From the NCBI GenBank assembly GCA_016342655.1, contig JAEINL010000012.1, positions 1 through 63,854 on the forward strand: a stretch of DNA of 63,854 nt. Reading direction: 5' to 3'. The position numbers were made by a program, and so were the translations under genes. Shown piece after piece: positions 16,320-25,530 of this stretch; position 1 is the stretch's first letter, and the number at the start of each line of letters is the position of its first letter. Below the pieces are notes generated by a model. It was not told where the DNA came from. It did not search any database and saw nothing but the letters and a program-made list of their open reading frames with translations. Source of the DNA: Sphaerochaeta sp. (lineage in GTDB: Bacteria > Spirochaetota > Spirochaetia > Sphaerochaetales > Sphaerochaetaceae).

Positions 16320-17698
16320 TGGCTCTTTCCCTCTCCCTTACACAAAAGCAACAACTCAAGCTGAGCCCCCAGATGTTGCAGTCCTTTGAACTGATGGCTC
16401 TACCCCTTGCAGAGCTGCAGCAGAAAATTGCCTCCGAGATAGATACTAACCCTGCTTTGGAGATACCCTCTGGTAGGGAGGCCTCCTTTGAGGCGTTTGC
16501 TGAGAAAAACCAGGACAACGAAAAAAATATCGACACCTACTCTGACTCATCCAGCTATGGAAGTGACCGAGGGGGGTATGACACAGAGGCTTCAGACCGC
16601 CTGCAGAGCTTCATGGAGAATGCCCTGAGCGATGAAGAGACCTTGCAGGAACACCTCATGAGCCAACTTGGCTGTGAGGCTCTGAGTGAGCCCGAGTATG
16701 AGGTGGGGATGATACTCATCACCAACCTCGATGCGAACGGCTTCCACGTCCAGGAGCCGCTCGGACTCTTGAATAAGGAGCAGAAAGCTCTGTTCGAGCC
16801 CATGCTTGACAGGCTGCACCGCTTTGACCCCCCTGGGATTGGAGTACAGACCTGGCGGGAGTCGCTCATACTCCAAGCACAGGTCAAAGGGATGGAGGGT
16901 GAGGAACTGAAAACCTTCTCGCTTCTGGTCCAGGATAACCTAGAACTGATGCGGGCAAACAAACAGGCACAAGCGGCAAAGAATATGGGGATAGAACTTG
17001 AGGAGTTGGATGAGCTCTTCAGCTTCCTCAAGACCCTTACCCCCTACCCTGGACAAGGCTTCTCGAGCGGACCACAACTCTATGTCATCCCAGACATCTC
17101 TATCCGAAAGGTGGAAGGGGAACTTATCCTACGCATGAACAGGTCATCCTTACCGGATCTCATGATAAACAAAGAATTTGAAGCATTTTCCTTGGGGAAG
17201 ATACCCAAGGAGACACAGGCCTACATTCAGGGCCAGCTCAAGAGGGCAAACTCCCTCATGTTCCAGGTCAAGCTTCGCAACCAGACCCTTTACAAAGTGG
17301 GACAGGTGCTTGCTGAAAAACAGAAAGAGTTCTTTCTCTCAGGACCACAGTTCATCCAGCCGCTGACCCAAAAATGCGTTGCCGACCAGATTGGGGTCCA
17401 CGAGACAACGGTCAGCCGAATATCCACTGCCAAATGGATAGACACCGACTGGGGCATTATCCCGATCAAAAGGCTGTTCAGCAGTGCAGTGGGAGATGAA
17501 GGAGAACAGGTTTCCAAGCATGCAGCCAAGGAGATCATTCGCCAAATCCTGGAAGAGCATCAGGGAAAGAAAGCCCTGTCGGATCAGAAAATATCGGACC
17601 TGTTGAAAGAGCGCGGCCTATCAGTAGCGAGAAGGACTGTGGCCAAATATCGCAATGAACTGCACATCGACCCCTCATTCATTAGGGGGACAAACTGA
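16319..17698 (+). CDS. rpoN: RNA polymerase sigma-54 factor
   Basis: 459 aa. The N-terminal Gln/Leu-rich region I (SLTQKQQLKLSPQMLQSFELM) contacts enhancer-dependent activators. A core-binding domain follows, then a helix-turn-helix (VHETTVSRIS), and the RpoN box ARRTVAKYR at 437-445 reads the -24 element. The lptB-rpoN order is common in bacteria. No sigma-54 activator gene is in the window. Confidence 0.97.
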   Translation: MALSLSLTQKQQLKLSPQMLQSFELMALPLAELQQKIASEIDTNPALEIPSGREASFEAFAEKNQDNEKNIDTYSDSSSYGSDRGGYDTEASDRLQSFMENALSDEETLQEHLMSQLGCEALSEPEYEVGMILITNLDANGFHVQEPLGLLNKEQKALFEPMLDRLHRFDPPGIGVQTWRESLILQAQVKGMEGEELKTFSLLVQDNLELMRANKQAQAAKNMGIELEELDELFSFLKTLTPYPGQGFSSGPQLYVIPDISIRKVEGELILRMNRSSLPDLMINKEFEAFSLGKIPKETQAYIQGQLKRANSLMFQVKLRNQTLYKVGQVLAEKQKEFFLSGPQFIQPLTQKCVADQIGVHETTVSRISTAKWIDTDWGIIPIKRLFSSAVGDEGEQVSKHAAKEIIRQILEEHQGKKALSDQKISDLLKERGLSVARRTVAKYRNELHIDPSFIRGTN

Positions 17699-17716
17699 TC
17701 GTAGGGCTCTGATGCA

Positions 17717-17874
17717 ATGAAAGGTATCAATCCCCCAGGGCAAGCCCTGGAAAGAGGAGGCGTTGCCTCCTTTTCCGCCCCAAGGGGCTCACGTATCTCA
17801 CCTTGCTTTCCCGGCACTCGCTCGGTAATGGAAGCATGGTAATGCTTCCGCTACTCTCGCTTCGTTGGGGAATG
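17717..17874. repeat. multi-hairpin repeat, copy 3
   Basis: Third copy of the element at 1577-1728, again between converging genes (rpoN and raiA). The four hairpins are retained; the third has changed on one side (CCGCCCC with GGGGCTC). Confidence 0.9.
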
Positions 17875-17921
17875 AAGGGACGCTTTCGCGTCCCTCCAGA
17901 AGTATTACAATTCCAACGTGA

Positions 17922-18218
17922 TCAATGCTCCTTTATCTTGCCCTTTTCCTTTCTGGCTACAGCTTCAATCTTGTCCACCAGCATCTCGATGCCTTCATAC
18001 AACTCATAACAGTCATAACCAACCATCTTGAACGTACCCCAGGAAAAGTGAATCTTCGCATCCAAGTGAAAACCTTGCCCTTCTGTCTCTCTGGTCATGA
18101 CAATGTCCAGGTCATGAAGGTAATCTTCGGCGAACTGCAACTTCTGCAATTTCTTGTCCAAAAACACTCTGGTCTCGTCACTAGGATTGTAACGGATGCC
18201 TCTTACTGTCAAATTCAT
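17922..18218 (-). CDS. raiA: ribosome hibernation / ribosome-associated inhibitor protein
   Basis: 98 aa, the short HPF/YfiA type. It has the family's N-terminal strand (NLTVRGIRYNPSDETRVFLDKKLQKL), the FHLDAKIHF core and a basic C-terminus. It binds the 30S decoding region and silences ribosomes in stationary phase. AAGGAGGG is in front of the ATG. As in many bacteria it lies next to rpoN, but here it is convergent rather than downstream. Confidence 0.9.
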   Translation of the reverse strand: MNLTVRGIRYNPSDETRVFLDKKLQKLQFAEDYLHDLDIVMTRETEGQGFHLDAKIHFSWGTFKMVGYDCYELYEGIEMLVDKIEAVARKEKGKIKEH

Positions 18219-18455
18219 AAGCCCTCCTTTGACTAAGGTCCTATCTCAAAGATAAGGCTTCCCAAGCGATACGTCAATGGACAAATATTCCCTTAAAGCT
18301 ACATTAGCACTTATCCTTAGGTACATTCCCTTGTTATACATAAGGATACTATGGTAAAAATACCACAAGCAGGGACAAACCAGGGGTTGCAGAACGAAAG
18401 TAACAACTGTATAGTACAAACAACTAGGGAGACTCTCTCCCCCAAGGAGATTATG

Positions 18456-19439
18456 ATGTCGGAATTTACGATTCTTGACCTTCTTGACCTCGACCTGAAG
18501 GAACACAACCATCTCAGCCTGATATGCATTGCAGGTCGGACAGGTCTTTCCAAGAAGATTACCACAAGCAAGATAAGTCGTCCGGGCCTCCCCCTCAGCG
18601 GGTTCTTTGAGGAGTTCAGCAACAACAGCATCCAGGTCTTCGGGCGTGGAGAGCAGGCGTACCTGCAGAAGCTGGAGAATGAACACAACCTTGCAAGCAT
18701 TGAGCGACTATTCAAATATGACATTCCCTGTTGCGTATTCTGTGACGGCGCTGATCCAAGTCCCCGCTTTACAGCCCTTGCCGAAGAGACAGGGACAGCT
18801 ATACTCAAGACTGATCTTCTCTCCTCCGACTTATCCCGTAGGCTTTACCAGACTCTCGATGAGGTATTCGCACCAACGCAGACCATCCATGGGGTACTTG
18901 TAGAGGTCTATGGCATCGGGGTGCTCATCACAGGGGAAAGCGGTGTCGGCAAGAGTGAGACCGCCTTGGAACTTATCGAGCGGGGTCACCGCCTCATCAG
19001 TGATGATACGGTGCGTCTTCGGAACATCAGCGACAACTTCATCATAGGCATGGGGGAAAACCCCCTGCTTGCTCACCATATGGAGATTCGGGGCCTTGGA
19101 ATCCTCAACTTGGCAAACCTCTTTGGCGTCGGAGCCATACGGGACCGTAAGCAGGTCCAGCTCTCGGTCAAGCTTGAGCAGTGGGATGCGAAGAAGAACT
19201 ACGACCGTGTGGGTGAAGGGTCTTTACATGATACCTTCCTCGGGATCGACATCCCGATGGTCCTCATCCCCGTCAAACCCGGACGCAACATCCCTGTCAT
19301 CATAGAAACTGCCGCCAGAAATGAGCGGTTGAAAAAATTAGGATACTATTCTGCAAAAGAGTTCGACCAGAGCGTGCTCAAATGGTTGGAGAGCGAATCT
19401 GCTAGAAACATGTATAACTTCAATGAGGAGACGCGCTGA
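18456..19439 (+). CDS. hprK: HPr kinase/phosphorylase
   Basis: 327 aa. The N-terminal domain is followed by a P-loop GESGVGKS at about 160-167. The HprK signature MEIRGLGILNLANLFG is present, as are the phosphorylase-linked residues near NRGHRLISDDT. It phosphorylates Ser46 of HPr in response to glycolytic state. The ATG at 18456 lies six bases after AAGGAG and is preferred over the adjacent ATG. The HPr gene overlaps its stop by one base. Confidence 0.95.
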   Translation: MSEFTILDLLDLDLKEHNHLSLICIAGRTGLSKKITTSKISRPGLPLSGFFEEFSNNSIQVFGRGEQAYLQKLENEHNLASIERLFKYDIPCCVFCDGADPSPRFTALAEETGTAILKTDLLSSDLSRRLYQTLDEVFAPTQTIHGVLVEVYGIGVLITGESGVGKSETALELIERGHRLISDDTVRLRNISDNFIIGMGENPLLAHHMEIRGLGILNLANLFGVGAIRDRKQVQLSVKLEQWDAKKNYDRVGEGSLHDTFLGIDIPMVLIPVKPGRNIPVIIETAARNERLKKLGYYSAKEFDQSVLKWLESESARNMYNFNEETR

Positions 19440-19702
19440 TGGTCACACGAGAGATTAAGATATGCAACAGGGCAGGAATCCATGCACGCCCTGCTGCGAA
19501 TATCGTGAAAGTCGCAAACAAGTTCAATAGCGAGCTCTTTCTGGAAAAGGGCACTATGAAGATCAACGGGAAATCCATCATGGGAATCATCACCTTGGGT
19601 GCTACCTACCAGAGCGCCCTTACCATGATATGCGAAGGACCTGAAGAAGAGTTGATGGCCGACGCCATCGAGAAATTGTTTCAGAACCGATTCGAGGAGT
19701 AA
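19439..19702 (+). CDS. ptsH: phosphocarrier protein HPr
   Basis: 87 aa. His15 lies in AGIHARPA (PEP-dependent site) and Ser46 in KSIMGI (HprK site). Pairing with hprK shows that the Ser46 regulatory loop is present. No PTS enzyme I or permease gene is visible nearby, so HPr may act mainly in regulation here. Confidence 0.96.
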   Translation: MVTREIKICNRAGIHARPAANIVKVANKFNSELFLEKGTMKINGKSIMGIITLGATYQSALTMICEGPEEELMADAIEKLFQNRFEE

Positions 19703-19705
19703 CAG

Positions 19706-20326
19706 ATGCATAATTTGACCGACAGACAAAAGGATGTAGCTCTCTTCATTAGCCAATATATCCGAAAGAACAACTATGCTCCTTCTGTTCGTGACGTCGC
19801 CGAGAACTTCAAGTTTTCAGTAAAGGCCGCACACGACCACATCAAGGCCCTTGAGGCAAAGAATGTCATCAGAACCACCGATGGAATCTCCCGGTCCATC
19901 GAAATCATCGGGGAGGAGTACATCCCCCGCGAAGAGATGATCAGCATCCCTGTGCTGGGTACCATTGCAGCAGGAGTCCCCCTGATGAGCGAGGAGAATA
20001 CAGAATACCTATTGAATCTGCCCATCTCGATGATCAGCAATACCCACAACACCTATTTTGCCCTCAAGATTCGTGGAGAAAGTATGATTGAGGCAGGAAT
20101 CTTCGACGGTGACATAGCCATCCTCAGAAAGTGTGAGACAGCCAATACCGGCGATATCATAGCCGCCTCCGTAGGAGAGGAAGAACCCGGGATCACACTC
20201 AAGGGTTACTACCCTTCCAATGGGAATATTGAACTGCGTCCTGCTAACTCAGCCCTTGGCTCCATCATCACCCGAGAGTGCCGAATCCATGGCAAGCTAC
20301 ACCTGCTGATAAGGAACTACGCATGA
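19706..20326 (+). CDS. lexA: LexA SOS repressor
   Basis: 206 aa. N-terminal winged helix (TDRQKDVALFISQYI...SVRDVAENFKFS) and a C-terminal autoprotease with cleavage site Ala89-Gly90 and the Ser126 (GESM)/Lys166 (TLKGY) dyad. It starts three bases after ptsH without its own visible promoter, so its transcription appears tied to the hprK operon. Its stop overlaps the holA start (ATGA). Confidence 0.95.
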   Translation: MHNLTDRQKDVALFISQYIRKNNYAPSVRDVAENFKFSVKAAHDHIKALEAKNVIRTTDGISRSIEIIGEEYIPREEMISIPVLGTIAAGVPLMSEENTEYLLNLPISMISNTHNTYFALKIRGESMIEAGIFDGDIAILRKCETANTGDIIAASVGEEEPGITLKGYYPSNGNIELRPANSALGSIITRECRIHGKLHLLIRNYA

Positions 20327-21354
20327 GAGCGCCTGTCCACCTCCTGCTCGGCCCTGAGACCGGCGATAAGGAGCTGTTGCTCAAACAGATCAGAGACGCT
20401 CTCAAGAAAGAGACCGGCAGTGATCTGGAGATGCATCGGTTCTACCCCTTTGAAACCGAGAAAGGGGAGATTTTCATCGCACTGAACAACAACTCCCTAT
20501 TCTCTGAGCACCGGCTGGTCATCCTAAGCCAGGCTGATGGCCTCAATGCCTCCATGGTAGAAGCCCTAGTCGAGTATATCGCACACCCAAGCGAGAGCGC
20601 GACGCTGGTCATCATCTCCAGCGAACTCTACCTGCCAGCCAAGCTGATGAAGGCTGTCCCCAAAGAAAACACCAAGACCTTTTATGAGCTTTTCGATAAT
20701 CAGAAATACGGATGGGTACAGAACTTTTTCCAGAAATATGGACTTACCATTACCCCCGATGCAATAAACCTGTTACTCTCGATGGTCGAGAACAATACCC
20801 AGGAGCTCCGTACCATCTCCAGCCAACTCACCCTCTTCTGGAAAACAGGGAATCAGGGGGGTGCGATAACCGAAGACGACATCCAGACCTACATTCACCA
20901 CAGCAGGCAGGAGGATGCGTTCACCCTCTTTCCCTACATTGCAAAGGGCGACCTCAAATCGAGCATAGCTTCGCTTCATGCAATCCTGGGAAGTGGAGAC
21001 AGCTCCAGTGGTATCCTTCTGGTATCGGGTCTGCTTTGGCAGTTCAGGCGCCTGTTATCCATCCAGGAGCAGATGAAGGATGGCTGTAGTGAGTATGAGG
21101 CCTTCTCCGCGGCAAAGGTTCTGGGAAAGGGTGCTGCCATTCGTAGTCCTAAGGACAAGTCAGTCTATCATGAAGGAAGACAGACCTACTCCAGAGAGGA
21201 GTGCAGGGCTATCATAACCGTCTTATCTGAGGCTGACATTGCAACAAAGGAAGCTGGATCTGATATGCTGCCTATCGTGTTGGAGAGGATGCTCTACCGC
21301 ATCGTCTCCTGCAAGGGAAGGGAACTTTCCCGTGTAGGGTTTGCAACACTCTAG
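20323..21354 (+). CDS. holA: DNA polymerase III delta subunit
   Basis: 343 aa. An N-terminal domain of the clamp-loader fold (PVHLLLGPETGDKELLLKQI) lacks a real Walker A, as expected for delta. The EYIAHPSESATLVIISSE strand and the helical C-terminal collar with SGLLWQFRRLLSIQEQ fit the family. It opens the sliding clamp. The start overlaps lexA; the tail overlaps the converging uvrC stop by four bases. Confidence 0.9.
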   Translation: MRAPVHLLLGPETGDKELLLKQIRDALKKETGSDLEMHRFYPFETEKGEIFIALNNNSLFSEHRLVILSQADGLNASMVEALVEYIAHPSESATLVIISSELYLPAKLMKAVPKENTKTFYELFDNQKYGWVQNFFQKYGLTITPDAINLLLSMVENNTQELRTISSQLTLFWKTGNQGGAITEDDIQTYIHHSRQEDAFTLFPYIAKGDLKSSIASLHAILGSGDSSSGILLVSGLLWQFRRLLSIQEQMKDGCSEYEAFSAAKVLGKGAAIRSPKDKSVYHEGRQTYSREECRAIITVLSEADIATKEAGSDMLPIVLERMLYRIVSCKGRELSRVGFATL

Positions 21355-23204
21355 AGATTGAGCTGCTTGAGCAGGCGTTGGGCAACAGCAAGGGGAAGAC
21401 TTCCCTCTTTTGCAAGATCTTCAGGCTGCTTGCTGAGCATCACGTCCAGACTCCCAAAGGTCTTCATCAAGGCCATGCTCCTCTTCTTCCCAATCCCCTC
21501 TACCGATTGCAACAACTGGAACGAGGCATCACGACTTCTTGCTGCCTGGTTGGCACTGGTTGCAAACCGGTGACATTCATCCCGCACAGCGATGACCAGC
21601 CGCAGGGCCTCACTATACTCAGGCAATACCAGGGGGGGGCGGTCATCATCGAAAATGATGGTCTCGAACTTCTCTGCTATTCCAATGAGGGGGATGTCAA
21701 ACATGCCAAGATCATCAAGTACCTCTCGAACAGCATTCACCTGCCCTTTTCCCCCATCGACTATAAGGAGACCCGGCCTTTCAAGTTTCTCGTTGAGAAT
21801 CTTAGAATACCTTCTGGCAGCGGCCTCACGCATCGACTCATAGTCATCAACCTTTCCCTGCAGGCTCTTGATGTTGTACCTGCGGTAGTTAGGCTTGTCA
21901 GGGTTTCCCTCGCGAAAGGATATGAGGGAGGCAACAGTATACTTTCCCGATAACTGGGCAATATCAAAACCTTCAATGAGCGAGGGGGGTGAACTCAGGT
22001 TCAGAACCTGGGCAAGTTCCCCTAAGGCTTGGGTATTATCCTTGCTCTTCAAGCGCTTTTCCACATCTCTCGACGCATTTTCCCTAGCCATTCTCAGAAT
22101 CCTGAAATGCTTGCCTTCCAGGGGAAGACTCACTTCAAGCCGACCTCCGAGCAGCTCTGCAAAATACTGTCTGATAAGGCTGATGTCAATCTCATGTGAT
22201 ACATAGAGGTACTGGGGAAGTTTCATGCCATCGGCATAATACTGCACCAAAAAGTTAAGCAGGGTCTCTGTCTCCTCGCCTAAGGTCTCCGCACGGTAGA
22301 GGGCTCGCCCGATAAGCCGGCCGTCACGCATCTGCATCAGGGAGATGGTGCACAAGGGCCCTCGCATCTCGATGGCAGCATAGTCGCGGCTCTCCTGGGC
22401 AAAGTCCTGAACCTGCTGTTCGCTACCTGTGGTGGTGATGGCATCTATCTGGTCGCGCCTTATGGCCGCTTCCTCAAAGTTCAGGGCCTTGCTCGCTGAG
22501 AGCATCTCACTTTTCAGTCGCTTGACCAAAGATTCGGTCTTGCCTTCCAATAAATCGATCACAGCTGCTACAGATCTGCCATACTCTTCTTGAGAGACCA
22601 GGGAAGCACAGGGGCCGCTACACAGGCCGATATGATAATACAGGCAGGGCTTGTCGCGTTTGCGCAAGGGAATACCACACCGACGCAGGGGGAAGAGCTT
22701 TTCGATCAGAGTCAGGTAGAGATCGAGCTTTCCCCCGTCAGGGAAGGGCCCGAAATATCTCGATCCGTCATCGATGATCCTTCGGGTCCTGAATACTTTC
22801 GGGAACTTTTCGTTGGTGATGCGGATTATTTGATAGCTTTTGCCATCTTTGAGGGAGATGTTGTAGTGGGGAGAGTATTTCTTGATGAGGTTATTTTCCA
22901 GCACCAGAGCTTCAAACTCGTTGCCGGTGATGATGTACTCTATCTGTACTATCTTCTTCACCAGGGCCTCAGTCTTGGCACTCCGGTTTGCAAGGAAGTA
23001 GCTTACTACACGCTTCTTGAGGTCCTTTGCCTTTCCTACATAGATGATAACCCCTGTCTTGTCCTTCATCAGATAGACACCGCTGGCATGCGGAAGCTCC
23101 CTTGCCTGTTCACTAGGGGGAAGTGCTTCTGCTGCTACGCTGCCGAAGCTCTCTATCTCGGTCAGGGTGCTGTAGGGCTTTTTCTCATCACTCATGGTAG
23201 CCAT
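21351..23204 (-). CDS. uvrC: excinuclease ABC subunit C
   Basis: 617 aa. GIY-YIG nuclease domain at the N-terminus (SGVYLMKDKTGVIIYVGKAKDLKKRV), central UvrB-binding motif (EEAAIRRDQIDAI), RNase H-like nuclease core (IEGFDIAQLSGKYTVAS, LLIVDGGKGQ) and C-terminal helix-hairpin-helix motifs (VEGIGKKRSMALMKTFGSLD). It makes the two incisions in nucleotide excision repair. The start could also be at 23195; neither has a strong ribosome-binding site. Confidence 0.96.
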   Translation of the reverse strand: MATMSDEKKPYSTLTEIESFGSVAAEALPPSEQARELPHASGVYLMKDKTGVIIYVGKAKDLKKRVVSYFLANRSAKTEALVKKIVQIEYIITGNEFEALVLENNLIKKYSPHYNISLKDGKSYQIIRITNEKFPKVFRTRRIIDDGSRYFGPFPDGGKLDLYLTLIEKLFPLRRCGIPLRKRDKPCLYYHIGLCSGPCASLVSQEEYGRSVAAVIDLLEGKTESLVKRLKSEMLSASKALNFEEAAIRRDQIDAITTTGSEQQVQDFAQESRDYAAIEMRGPLCTISLMQMRDGRLIGRALYRAETLGEETETLLNFLVQYYADGMKLPQYLYVSHEIDISLIRQYFAELLGGRLEVSLPLEGKHFRILRMARENASRDVEKRLKSKDNTQALGELAQVLNLSSPPSLIEGFDIAQLSGKYTVASLISFREGNPDKPNYRRYNIKSLQGKVDDYESMREAAARRYSKILNEKLERPGLLIVDGGKGQVNAVREVLDDLGMFDIPLIGIAEKFETIIFDDDRPPLVLPEYSEALRLVIAVRDECHRFATSANQAARSRDASFQLLQSVEGIGKKRSMALMKTFGSLDVMLSKQPEDLAKEGSLPLAVAQRLLKQLNL

Positions 23205-23257
23205 AGGATACTCATTGGAACTTGTTTTGACAATCGGGAACCAGTACAATACCCCAT

Positions 23258-24514
23258 ATGGAACATCCCCTTTTCACCACCCTGCCCCAGAGTGAACAGA
23301 CCTATCTGCAGAGTCTGCAGGCGAAATACTCCTTTAGCTTTCAAGAACAGAGACAGATCGTAGAGACTGCATCGGATCTCCTGCAGTGGAAGATGGGTCC
23401 CATAGAGCGTTGGTTTGATGAAGGGAAAGAGAACAAGGCACAAGGCAAGAAAAGAGGCAAAGCACTTGTTAGCAACCTACTCAAAAGAGTCAACGAGGAG
23501 CGCAGGCGTCCTACAGACTATGAGGACTTCTTCCCAGGCGAACGATTGCCCGACAAAGTCCAGAGTGTCATCGTACATACTGAAAAGATCATGGGACGGT
23601 GTCCCTGCCCAGTAGAAGGGGAGAAAACGCGCTGTTGCAATCTCAAGACCCTCGATGCTGTCCAGCAGTGTTCCTTCGGGTGTTCCTACTGCTCCATCCA
23701 ATCGTTCTACAATAAAGGCGAGATCAAGGTAGTGGGGAACCTGCAGGAACGCTTGGAGAAGATTGAACTAGAGGATAATATCTGGCATATAGGAACAGGG
23801 CAGAGCAGTGATTCGCTCTTGTGGGGAAACGACTTCGGCACCCTAAACGCCCTCTCAAATCTGGCACAGCGCTATCCTCAGACCATCATAGAGCTCAAGA
23901 CAAAGAGCCACCGCACGGACTGGCTTGCGATGGACCTGCCACCCAACATAGTTGCCACCTGGTCGCTCAATGCCCCTACCATCATAGGAAAGGAGGAGCA
24001 TCTAACCGCTACACTCGAGCAGAGACTCTCTGCAGCACGAAAGGCTGCAGACAAGGGCATCCCTGTAGGCTTCCATCTGCACCCCATGGTCTGGTTCAAG
24101 GGGTGGGAAAAAGAATACGAACAGGTTATCAATCTAGTTACTGACACTTTCAAGCCAGAGGAGCTGGTCATGTTTTCCTTCGGGACATTGACCTTTACCA
24201 AGGCTGTGCTACGTACCCTCAGAAGCCAAGGACGTGATAGCCGTATCCTCGATATGGATCTTACAGGCGCAGCCGGCAAGTACTCCTATCCTTTGGAAAC
24301 CAAACGAAGGATGTTTTCCCATGCCTACTCATGCTTCCCACAGCAGTGGAAACAAACAGGACCATTCTTCTATCTCTGCATGGAGGACCCAAGCCTGTGG
24401 GAACCCACCTTTGGCTATAGCTATGCCAATGACAGGTCCTTTGAAGCGGCCATGAAAGAGGCCTACCAACAGAGAGTTGCTCTCCTAGCCAAGAAGAGGC
24501 CCCTGTTCGTATAG
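23258..24514 (+). CDS. spore photoproduct lyase-like radical SAM protein
   Basis: 418 aa. CxxxCxxC (C138, C142, C145) binds the 4Fe-4S/SAM cluster, preceded by a second cysteine group (CPCPVEGEKTRCC). The body resembles the SplB/COG1533 family (VATWSLNAPTIIG, GIPVGFHLHPMVWF). SplB repairs UV-induced spore photoproduct in Bacillus; outside spore formers the substrate is unproven. It is divergent from uvrC with a 53-base gap, suggesting a shared regulatory region and a DNA-repair role. Confidence 0.8.
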   Translation: MEHPLFTTLPQSEQTYLQSLQAKYSFSFQEQRQIVETASDLLQWKMGPIERWFDEGKENKAQGKKRGKALVSNLLKRVNEERRRPTDYEDFFPGERLPDKVQSVIVHTEKIMGRCPCPVEGEKTRCCNLKTLDAVQQCSFGCSYCSIQSFYNKGEIKVVGNLQERLEKIELEDNIWHIGTGQSSDSLLWGNDFGTLNALSNLAQRYPQTIIELKTKSHRTDWLAMDLPPNIVATWSLNAPTIIGKEEHLTATLEQRLSAARKAADKGIPVGFHLHPMVWFKGWEKEYEQVINLVTDTFKPEELVMFSFGTLTFTKAVLRTLRSQGRDSRILDMDLTGAAGKYSYPLETKRRMFSHAYSCFPQQWKQTGPFFYLCMEDPSLWEPTFGYSYANDRSFEAAMKEAYQQRVALLAKKRPLFV

Positions 24515-24556
24515 GAGCATAAAAAAGTATGGCAAAAAAAGAATACCACATTATTC

Positions 24557-24584
24557 TTGTCTTCTGGTATTTGCGTACTATAGA
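24557..24584 (+). promoter_or_regulatory. promoter of the E2-like gene
   Basis: TTGTCT at 24557-24562 and TATAGA at 24579-24584 with a 16-base spacer, about 35 bases before the ATG. Confidence 0.5.
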
Positions 24585-24618
24585 CTGAAAAAGAATATCT
24601 TGCAGGAGCATATAAAAA

Positions 24619-25530
24619 ATGAGCAGACGCAACGATGCAGTTAGAGTGTATGAAATTCCGCCCTACAAACAGATTTTTCCCTTCATCATGCCCAAACGGT
24701 GTGATTCACTCGTATATCAGAATATGGTGTTGGACCTAACCAATGCCGTAGCCTTCATCAAGAAGAACAAGCGTTCTGACGGTTCCAACTATAGGGTCTT
24801 CGAGCTCTTCATCGCCGCCCTGATGAGGACCATAACCCTCAGGCCCGAGCTGAACAGGTTCTTATCAAACTACCAGTATTGGCAACGCAATGAGCTCTCA
24901 GTCAACTTCATAGTCAAAGAGGACTACACCGACGATGCCCCTGAACACAGTATGCCCTTGTACTTCTCAGAAGAGATGACCTTAGATGAAATCTCCAAGA
25001 TCATCGATAATGCGATCATAGCTCAACGTGAACCTGCAAATGAGAACATTACTGATAGGATAATCCTTTTCTTCCTGAAATTCCCGAAGTGGTTCATCAG
25101 GATGGCTGCTGCTTTTTTAAGCATGCTTGACCGCTATGGCAAGGCCCCGAAGGCCTTGAGGGATGCAGATGGTCTGCATACCACCATATTCATCAGCAAT
25201 ATGGGCAGTATTGGCCTCGGGGGGGGAAGCCCCCACCACCATGTCTATGAGTGGGGTACCACCAGCCTGTTTGTAACGATGGGGATACTAAGAAGGGTGC
25301 ATACGGTAGTAGGAAACACGAAAACCCATACGGACACCATGGAGGTTGGCTTTACCGTCGATGAGAGAATCACAGACGGCTTTTACTTCACCAAGTCCAT
25401 CAAACTGTTGCAGGACCTGTTGAACGATCCTGTTGAGTTGACAAGAAAGCCCATCCTGCCTCCTCCCCCTCTGACAAAGAAGGAGTACAAGCAGAAACTC
25501 AAATCAGCGAAAAAACTAGCTAAGCTTTGA
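24619..25530 (+). CDS. stand-alone E2/chloramphenicol-acetyltransferase-fold protein lacking the catalytic His
   Basis: 303 aa with the catalytic-domain features of 2-oxo-acid dehydrogenase acyltransferases: ISNMGSIGLGG, HHHVYEWGTTSLFVTMG and FTVDERITDGFYF. There is no lipoyl or peripheral-subunit-binding domain. The HxxxDG active-site motif reads E249-R-I-T-D253-G, so the catalytic His is replaced by Glu while Asp and Gly remain. The C-terminus is basic. Either another residue serves as base or the protein is a non-catalytic binder. No dehydrogenase genes are nearby. Its end overlaps converging thyX by 15 bases. Confidence 0.75.
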   Translation: MSRRNDAVRVYEIPPYKQIFPFIMPKRCDSLVYQNMVLDLTNAVAFIKKNKRSDGSNYRVFELFIAALMRTITLRPELNRFLSNYQYWQRNELSVNFIVKEDYTDDAPEHSMPLYFSEEMTLDEISKIIDNAIIAQREPANENITDRIILFFLKFPKWFIRMAAAFLSMLDRYGKAPKALRDADGLHTTIFISNMGSIGLGGGSPHHHVYEWGTTSLFVTMGILRRVHTVVGNTKTHTDTMEVGFTVDERITDGFYFTKSIKLLQDLLNDPVELTRKPILPPPPLTKKEYKQKLKSAKKLAKL

